DNA from: Pleurodeles waltl
Taxonomy: Eukaryota > Chordata > Amphibia > Caudata > Salamandridae
DNA: 64,000 nucleotides
Reading direction: 5' to 3'
Assembly (NCBI RefSeq): GCF_031143425.1
Contig: NC_090437.1
Location: 847,925,978-847,989,977 of the forward strand
Positions 56,453 to 64,000 of this stretch are shown here, piece by piece (position 1 is the first letter of the stretch; each line of letters begins with the position of its first letter). Below the pieces are notes generated by a model. That model was given only the letters and a program-made list of their open reading frames with translations, was not told the DNA's origin and did no database searches. Made by a program: the position numbers and the translations under genes.

Positions 56453-56681
56453 GGACCTGATTCACAGAGGTAAGCTTACACTTTCATGTAAGTTCATGAT
56501 TTTTTAAATACAATTTTATGAGCAGTATCTTTACGACAGCCTATCTTTTTATATGCAGAGTCTTCGCCTCAAGTACTTAGGCTCCACGGTCTTATAGATA
56601 CTACTTGTAAAATTGCTTAGTAAATTGCAAAAAAATGCAAACTTACACAAAAGTGTTAGTTTACCTTTGTGAATCAGGCCC
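56453..56681. mobile_element. 229-bp MITE, TSD TTT
   Basis: Ends GGACCTGATTCACAGAGGTAA and the inverse of TTACCTTTGTGAATCAGGCC. TTT flanks it at 56450-56452 and 56682-56684. A truncated relative ends at 37689. The interior has short inverted words only. Confidence 0.85.
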
Positions 56682-56699
56682 TTTTCTGCTCTCCAATGC

Positions 56700-57490
56700 C
56701 CTAACATTTTATGGGGAAAAAGAGTCCGGGCCAGTCAGTGGTATTCTGCTAAAATAAAGTGCAGTGGATCCATGCAAGTCACACCTTCCTGGACTTTGAA
56801 TGGTGTCCAGTTTTTAGAAATGTTTAATTTAGGTAGGTTGTCCTAGGTCCCACCTTATTCCAAGCACAAATACCACAGCAACCCATATTGCCAGAATGAG
56901 TGAGTTTATAGGACAAAATCTCAATGTTTACTTGTTGTGTTTTGGGGCCTTTCCTAACATGGGCCATAGACCTACCCACCCCAGTGTGGGTATCATTTTT
57001 ATTTAGGAGACGTGGGGAAATGCTGGGTGGCTCTAAATTTGTGATACCTACAGATTCTGACATTTTCCCTCAAATAAATGTGAGCAAAATTCATGATTTT
57101 ATCCAGACTTGGATGTCTGTAGGGTATGTTAGGTAAATAAAAGTAGTTAGATCCACTCAACGGTCACCTCCCTGGACTACTTTTGGAGTCTAGTTTTTGG
57201 AAATATATGGAGATGGTAGGTTTCCTTGGATGCTGCCCAAGCCCAAACCCAAATACCTCAGCTATGCTCATTGACGCAATTAGGGAATATGAAGTGAAAA
57301 ATCTTCATGTTTCCTTGTTACTTTTTGCAGACTTTTAATCATGGGCGACCAACTACCCACACAAGGAGGTTACTGTTTTCATTGGCAGAATTGTGGGACT
57401 GGTTGGTGGTAAGAACTTTGCAGTTTACCTCAAATTCTGGAGCTTTGCTTCATAGAAATGTGAGGAAAATCTGTGATTATATAGGTAATA
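56700..57490 (+). repeat. Two tandem copies of a ~400-bp salamander repeat
   Basis: Copies at about 56730-57115 and 57150-57490 share GTCCAGTTTTTAGAAAT, TTGTTACTTTTTGCAGAC or GTTGTGTTTTGGGGCC, CTACCCACACAAG or variants, and ATGTGAGGAAAATCTGTGAT. A third copy is at 59790-60070. I recall near-identical units as very common in urodele genomes. Confidence 0.6.
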
Positions 57491-57599
57491 GGAAAAACTA
57501 AGTCAGAGATACATGAGGGCCAATACATACAATAACAACGGCCCCCACCTGCAGGTAAATCACAACAGTCCTTTGAAAAGATTACATATTCAACAGCAA

Positions 57600-59785
57600 T
57601 TATAAAATGCAAAACAGGGTAGCACATCCTAGTACCTCTCCATAGATCTCCTTGACGTAACAGCAGCTTTTAAAAAGGCCCGACTCCTTGACACACATCT
57701 TAAGTATTAAGCAGATGATGAAATGCATCCTTACATTTTTTCTAAAACTGAAGTGTTTTGTTCTTAAAAGCTTCAAATACAATCTAAAACAGGTACAGAA
57801 GAATATAAAAAACATCAAATATTGCTCAGAATGGTCATCACAGGGGCAGGCTACACCTGAGAACGCCACTTGTGTGTCTAGCCCCCAAAAATTCAGAGGT
57901 TGAGCCAATGCCAGCGCTGAAGCAGAAAACGAGAGACCTTTCCCTTTGTGACAAAGGTAAAGGGCATTCTTTTTTAATTTGACACAGTCTAGATATACTT
58001 TACCAGTCTTTTTGCTAATTTCTTTTGTTATTCGATTGCGGTTGCAAAGATCTACAAACAACAATTTTACCTTTACCCTTGCCAATTTTCCTATTTTATC
58101 AGATGAGTCAAACAGGGTTGATAAATTCAACTCATTACAGTTAGCAAATATAAGCTAACCATGGGATGTCAGACCCCTTTATCCAGATTTAGATAATCCA
58201 TAATAATATCTCTATTAACCATGGCCTCGTAGTTAGACCAGGTATAGATTCAGAACACAAGGAGGGCCAACTCGCTAATGTCCAAAACAAATTCTGTGTG
58301 CTGGATAATATTCGAGCTCGTGGATGGAAAGTGCATTATCCACCTGCAAATAGGTTTTCTTCAGACTTCAGTGCTTCAGTATTGCCAAAAAAACCCATTC
58401 CAGCACAATAAAGAGCAGCAGAGACGCACAGCACATTGTAAGTACTTAACATTGTGGAAACAGTACTCCTTCCATTACCCAGCAGTAAATTTAAAACTCC
58501 TCCAGCTGTTCTACTGAGATTTAGGTGATTATTTCTGATCTCGTCCCTGCACTACTAAAGGTAACCCCTTCACTGGTCCACATTCCATGATATGTGACTT
58601 ACTGTAGTTTGTGACAAAATTCAAATTACTCATAAAAGAGGTAAAGGCTTCTACAAATAGTCATAGTTATTAAACTGCATTGTCTGCATAGAGTAATGCA
58701 GGAACTAAAGAGGTCTTAATTATAGGGATGTCACTAGAAACTATAGCCAGGAAAGAACACAAGTTATTAATATAGACTGCAAAAAGCAGTGGGGCCAGTA
58801 ATACAGCCCTGGTGGGACCCCCCATCAAGCGGGAACGGGTCCAAGAGCTACCTGGTGGCCATATTCTCATGCAGGGAATACAACAAATTAATTAACTCCA
58901 CCCCTACCCCCAGATCCAAGAGCATTAACCACTGTTTGGTCCTATTATTGCAGCCAAAGGCAGTTGACAGGTCCATAGAGGTCTGGTACAGAGGACAGTG
59001 CTTGGCGATGGCATATTTGGCAATAACCAAATTAAAAATCAAGCACTGTTCAACTATACTAAGGCTCTTGCGGAAACCAAACTGGTAGGGGCATAAGATT
59101 TAATTGCCATTCGTCCAGGAACTGAGCTGATTAAAGATCACTTCTCAATGATTTTTGCTGACCTATCAATCAGCCAGATGGGGGATAGCACCTAAGTGAA
59201 TTCCATGGCAAGAGTTCCTCCTTGAACAAATAATGGTACCAAGCTGTAATACAAGATTCCAACTTTGCATTAAAATCCCCACAAAGGAGACACATGGGTT
59301 GTTAGATTGGATGTGCTCCTAGGTTGAGGATCAGCTAAAAAACATTTAAAAATCAGTAGTATAAAAATTCACCAAATGAAAAGAGGAATTGCTGGCCATA
59401 TCCTTAACTAAGATGGCCATAAAAGCTCGATTTCTAGACTCCACTTTTGTCATGCTCACCTTCAACTTAATACTAACCCACACAGAGAGCCCTCCACCCC
59501 CTTAGGTCTACCAAGTCTCGAGGTTGTGGCTGGGCAGAAGAAACATGTAAAACCTGGACAGAAGACCACTTTTATTTCCCAGGTTTCCAGTAAAACCACA
59601 AAGTCATAACAGGCAACAAAGTCCAGCCATGCTCGGTCCATGATCTTATCTGTAAGACCAGCAACAATCCAACTAAATAGTTTGAAGGGTGACTTAGAGG
59701 AGACCCTCGAACACTGACCCATGGTGACGTTCAACAGAGGATTCCCATTCAAGGAATTATCGTCAATGGGATTGAATGATGTCAA
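57600..59785 (-). pseudogene. Decayed LINE: endonuclease, RT and C-terminal zinc-like region
   Basis: Minus strand: endonuclease start (59720-59460; WIVAGLTDK, then LDFVACYDFVVLLETWE, where the usual WN and QETW are changed), then after decayed sequence the RT (59042-58848, TSMDLSTAF; 58870-58670, LLAPLLFAVYINNL, LYADN instead of YADD), then a C-terminal region (58130-57600; ACPCDDHSEQYLMFF and a later FC), which matches the Cys/His end region of such LINEs. Stops and frameshifts separate all parts. The changed metal-binding box (DN for DD) alone would disable it. Clade is probably L2/CR1-like. Confidence 0.65.
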
Positions 59786-59789
59786 AGAA

Positions 59790-60070
59790 TAGGACCCGCC
59801 ATCTGCTTAACCCTGGACTCCGCTGGATGTCTAGTTTTTAAAGATATATGTGGGTGGTGTATTTCCCCAGGTGCTGATTGAACCCAGAACCAAAAACTAC
59901 AGTAACCACATTGGAAAATGGATGAATTTGACAAGAAACAGCTTGATGATTCACTGCTGCTTTTGGGGACTTTCCTCTTGCCATCATTTTGTGAATCCCT
60001 GTAGATTCTGAATATTTTCCAAAAAGAAACATGGGGAAAATCTGTGATTTTTGCAAACCTCTTTGCATGG
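59790..60070 (+). repeat. Third copy of the ~400-bp repeat
   Basis: TGGATGTCTAGTTTTTAAAG, GTATTTCCCCAGGTGCTG and GGGGAAAATCTGTGATTTTTG match the copies at 56730 and 57150 in the same orientation. The LINE occupies the space between. Confidence 0.55.
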
Positions 60071-60758
60071 CATTCTGAATGAGAAACTTTAGTAACACAA
60101 AAGGATGATGGATGGAGTTTTTAAAACTTTTCAAACACTCCCCCCAAGTCACAGATCTGGGTTTAATCCATCATTCGTTTCCTCATCATGCCACCTCAGT
60201 TTGGACCCAGCCATGTGCAAATCAGTCTTCACCCTGTTCCCCATGAAAACAGTTGAGCCCGAATTGCCGGCCAGGTCCTCCCTGGACCGGAAACAAGCAT
60301 CCTGGGACTGGTTTCAGGGTATCACCCTTCATCAGCCAGGCTAGCTTGAATCCAGTGGCATAGTGAGCAAGGGGGCCATGTCTGGCACCTTTAACAACAC
60401 AAAGATTCAACACTTCGTCCATCATTTTTTTTTTGTGATGTTGCCTTGTGTTGCCTAAGTGGCTAGGGTATGCCCAGATGTGGGTCCCTTGCTTGCTGCG
60501 CCACTGGCTCACATTTTAAATGTACCAAACCATAGAAATGTACCTGTTATAGTTAGAGTTATCTTGAGTAACTATAACTCATGCTCTCGCCATGCACTTC
60601 TAATTACCACACAAATTATGGCACTCAGGACATCTATGATAACATCATTGATAATATCCTGATAAAAATATGCACGCGAGGGCGCGAGTTATAGTTACCT
60701 TAGAGCACGAGTTATAGTTACATTGAGATAACTCTAACCATAATGGGTGAATTTCTAT

Positions 60759-61356
60759 AATATTGTCAAACCAGGGCACACCACAAAAGTCCATTCCTTC
60801 TTGTTGTAACATCAAAACACCAATTCGAAGAAAATGTATAGTAGCAACTTTTATTGTTCCTTTCAATAATTCATGAGGAAAACAGCCATCATTAGTCCAG
60901 GAATGCAACAGCCAACACGTGTTTCGTCAACAAGACTTTTTTCAAGGCCCGAGATTGGTTAAGTGTAAATACTATCCAAGTTACACAAGTTGTGTATGTA
61001 CTTCTTGAACGAGGAAAAATCTTGGCGATATGAAGATTTAGTCCATAAGCATCAGTCTTGTGTCACTAAATAACGCATGCGACTTAAAAATTGCTACTAT
61101 ACATTTTCCTCGAATTGGTGTTTTGATATCTACAACAAGAAGGAATGGACTTTTGTGGTGTGCCCTGGTTTGATAATATTATGTTTCTGGGTGTCTTTGG
61201 ATCCTCCGACTGACAGAACTGCACTCTTGGTGGCTGGGTACTTACCAGTGCTGACACCCGCTACAGTACCTCATGAAATTTGTGGTATTTGCTCTTTTTA
61301 CAATATACGTATATATAAGAAGTGCGAACTGACTGCCCAGCCACTTTGTTTTTGTA
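60759..61356 (-). mobile_element. 598-bp Penelope-type insertion with 13-bp TSD and inverted repeats
   Basis: GGTGAATTTCTAT flanks the block at 60746-60758 and 61357-61369. Inside, 60759-60852 and 61086-61180 are inverted copies (about 94 bp, few differences; AACCAGGGCACACCAC, AAAACACCAATTCGA). The loop between them carries a decayed hammerhead ribozyme on the minus strand. Variable TSD length and hammerhead in a terminal repeat fit a 5'-truncated Penelope-like insertion with an inverted tail. No coding part remains. Confidence 0.6.
60911..60950 (-). ncRNA. Degenerate hammerhead ribozyme, Penelope type
   Basis: On the minus strand: TTGAAAA where CUGANGA is expected (60945-60937), stem II GTC/GAC with loop TTGTT, the GAAA box (60925-60922), then the self-complementary octamer ACACGTGT (60922-60915) as a loopless stem III, then T and A. 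Very short stem III is the mark of Penelope-associated hammerheads, which cleave as dimers. The changed CUGANGA core means this copy is probably inactive. Confidence 0.5.
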
Positions 61357-61400
61357 GGTGAATTTCTATGGTCTGGCACATTTAAAATGTGAGCCTAACT

Positions 61401-62008
61401 ATAAGAATATGCTGCGTAAATCAGTCAGCAATTAGTTATAATTAAACCGATTCCTTTCGAGATGTGTTTGCAATACTTATTGATTAAAAAAGAATCAAAG
61501 ATCAGGGGGACATCAATTTTTTCTGTCAGGCACTTTAAAAAAAACTTATTGGGGGTAGCCAAATATGAGGACACACACAACACAATATCATTAAAAATAT
61601 AAGATTATACATTGAAAGTAAATACATTAATTATAATTGGTGGATAAAGTGCAGAAAGCTCAGTACTACATAATGAAGAGGAGCCAATATTGTTCCTTAT
61701 GACCTGATACATGTCAGTGTTGTGGCTTATGACCTTTGTCCATGATGTTGATTCAAACAACATGACAAATGGTGCCACAGATGGCCTTAAAGGACACAGG
61801 AGATGACCAGCAATATCACAAAGTAATGAATTAGTAGAAAGAAGGCAATGTCATGCCTGATGCCATTTGCTATTGAGTCATCAATGGCATCATCAGTGAC
61901 ATCATGCAAAACAGGAATTAGTATAACAGAGAAATAACAATCACTGTACATAGCAAGCAGTGGTATCAACGTTTTTGTTGTTGATGTGCTATTATAAACG
62001 CTGTACAC
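61401..62008. other. No gene recognised
   Basis: AT-rich sequence with no coding or repeat signal that I can support. Confidence 0.45.
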
Positions 62009-62369
62009 CAGTGCTTAGTTTGTGAAAAAAACATAAGTGCCAGGGCCCCTTTCACGAAGCCACTGCAGCTTCCGCCGCCTATTGCCTTTGCCAGCATTCC
62101 CAGTGACAGCACCGACACCACTACTAACCATCACACTGCTGAAAGTGTGATTATGCCGGGGGTTTTGAGGCCCCCAAAGCTATAAGAACCGCTTGGGCGG
62201 TCGATATTGGTAGTTTTTCATGTGTACTGAATTAATAAACAACTATTGTTTTGCTTCTCTTTAAATTACGGATTCAGCACCACCATGTGGCAGTTGTCAT
62301 AAGTGTTGGTGTTGGCAATTAAGTGCCGGTGCAGAGCACCAGCACTTCACCGGCTCAAATTAAGCACTG
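62009..62369. mobile_element. 361-bp hAT-like MITE
   Basis: CAGTGCTTAGTTTG starts it and CAAATTAAGCACTG ends it, an inverted pair beginning CAG as in many hAT elements. Flanking octamers CTGTACAC and ATGTGCGC agree at five of eight positions. GGTGAAGTGCTGG-type words recur near the right end. No coding capacity. Confidence 0.6.
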
Positions 62370-62377
62370 ATGTGCGC

Positions 62378-63884
62378 TAAAGCAATCGTACAATGCTCCA
62401 GGGCAGCTACCGTGCATGAAGCGAACCGAAACTCAAATTGCATTGCCATAATGCCCCAAACTTTCCTTTAAGTAAATGGGTGCGTGCACATGCTGCACAA
62501 TAAATTGTCAGAAAGAAAGTGTGCAGAAATAAAATGATGACGAATGAAGAGAGTGAAGCATGAACATGTTGTATTTCCATTAGATAGTATGAGGAACGTA
62601 GCCACTTGGAAGAGACTTTTAGTTCCATTGTTATCTTTCCTCCTTTGGCTGTTTTTGAGCATTTCTTGCCCTCACGTGTCTTGTGAGAAAAAGTAGAACC
62701 TTGCCAGCTGAGGAATCGGCGTGATACCACTTTCCAAAAGGTGTTACTTGAAACAGACACTCTTCTTGACATTACATCAATAAAATGTGAGAGAACATCT
62801 GCCCATCCACCATTATACAGTCCATTAAAACTGTAAAATGTTGGCTAAGGCAAAGTGGCTTTTATCGTGATTATCTCACAAAATATGGTCCATACCAGAC
62901 CGATTATATTTAGTTTCTTCATGTCCTCTTCAGTTAAGTGCTTGCGTTTCTGTTTTTCGTATTCCAAACAACCCGTGATTTGCTGCTTTTGCAGTAAATC
63001 TAATCAGCGACCTTTAGGTAAAATGACTCCCCTGTGTTATCAATACAATGCCAAGATTACTCCAATCTCTGGTCTGAGCTCAAATCTACATCGACGTAGC
63101 TCATACTACCAGAGGTGGCCCTGTCACCAAAAACAGGTAATACTGTGTGGAGAATACATATATTAGGGTGTATGCTTCTGTGTGAAGCATACAGCTCAGT
63201 TCTATGCCAGTGTATAGGGAATATACAACTCTTAGATAAGACACTACACATCTTTGTATACTTAATAAAATCACAAAGCCTGTGCAGTAAGTCTCCTTAC
63301 AAATCTAACTCAATGGGGCGTTCCTGGCTCCACTGAAACAGACAGCCACTCTCTTGTTGGTCTATCCTTTGACATTGTTCAGAAGAGGGACTCCCCAAAT
63401 CTGCTAGGACTTAGAAATAGCTGCTCTCATTCATTAGCAGTGCATCAGTAGAGTTTCTTACCCTTACCAGCCAGTCCCAAATTGACCAGCAAGCAGTCTG
63501 ACAACATAAAGAAATTCGTCATGTCATATCAACGAGCTCTGCTTTCTTCACATTAAGAATGAGAGTGGCCTAGTCCACTGAAGTCTGGGGGGAGGGACAC
63601 AGAGGGGATAAAACCAGCTCGTAATTCAGCTGAAACTTGTTTCCAGCCTTGACATCAAAACCTGGCCTGTGTGAAGAACACTCTAAACCTGCAAACCTCT
63701 CCTGTAAGGCTCTGTCATAACAACGAAACTCACTTTTCTACCTACATTGACATAGTAACTGCTAAGAAAAAAGCCTACAAAGGCATTGTAGGAAGAACCC
63801 TTTTCCACACCCTGTGTTAATATTTCCCCAGTGTTTGGTATACCTGGTTCGTGTGGAAATTTACTAAGCAACCTGAAAGATATA
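62378..63884. other. No gene recognised
   Basis: Frames of 60-120 residues on both strands lack family patterns. I see no RNA gene or repeat that I can name. Confidence 0.45.
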
Positions 63885-64000
63885 GGGCCAGATGTATCAA
63901 AGATCCGTTTTGCATTTCTTAAATAGAGAATTTTAAGAAATGCAAAATGGGATGTATGAAATTTGCGAGTCAGTGATAGCGATTTTTTAAAATTCGCAAT
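63885..64000. mobile_element. Start of a MITE cut by the window end
   Basis: GGGCCAGATGTATCAAAG starts after ATA, like the ends at 20648 and 27868. A hairpin around TGCATTTCTTAAATAGAGAA follows (63913-63948), and GCGAGTC words appear as in the 27868 element. Confidence 0.6.

Larger units (their letters stand above)
60506..61400. repeat. ACTATAAC-family repeat split by an insertion
   Basis: The left part (60506-60758) begins GGCTCACATTTTAAATGTAC and the right part (61357-61400) ends in the inverse form TTTAAAATGTGAGCC, as in the copy at 18045-18440. Between them sits the 598-bp insertion at 60759-61356. The arms confirm that this family has long inverted ends. Confidence 0.65.

Noticed and set aside
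60470..60510. Expansion of the Penelope-type insertion to the left
   Set aside because: The exact 13-bp TSD and the intact relative at 18045 fix the left edge at 60759.

Overview
This is eukaryotic, repeat-dominated DNA with no recognisable host gene. It most resembles the giant genome of a salamander, probably a newt of the Pleurodeles kind. That view rests on the mix of elements: Tf1/sushi-type chromodomain Ty3/gypsy elements, many AT-target 3-bp-TSD MITEs, Penelope remains, L2/CR1-like LINEs, and dispersed repeats that I recall from urodele sequence. I could not run a search, so the species is an inference.

Layout. 1-6906: a damaged chromodomain Ty3/gypsy element (+), its RT gene split by a 934-bp DNA element. 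7033-9470: remains of a second, K02A2.6-like Ty3/gypsy lineage. 9.7-38.4 kb: intergenic or intronic sequence with short MITEs, minisatellites, AT runs, dispersed repeats, a Penelope-like RT fragment (-), a LINE fragment (-) and a likely solo LTR. 38413-53585: a composite whose two arms are inverted copies of one Harbinger-like unit, meeting head to head near 50.69 kb. The left arm has been expanded by a complete 7.2-kb gypsy element (TSD tcctt) and by a 1.6-kb element with a 9-bp TSD that carries a C/A-rich satellite. The gypsy element in turn carries two MITEs. 53.8-64 kb: LINE fragments on both strands, several MITEs, tandem copies of a ~400-bp repeat, and a short Penelope-type insertion with a decayed hammerhead ribozyme.

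How the parts relate. Nesting gives an order of events: Harbinger-like palindrome first, then the gypsy and satellite-carrier insertions, then the MITEs inside the gypsy. Both chromodomain gypsy elements have, two bases inside the 5' LTR, a 9-nt site complementary to a 9-nt stretch inside their own LTR. The two sites differ in sequence but each matches its own LTR. This is the signature of self-primed reverse transcription as in Tf1/sushi. Every element in the window carries stops, frameshifts or insertions and looks immobile unless complemented.
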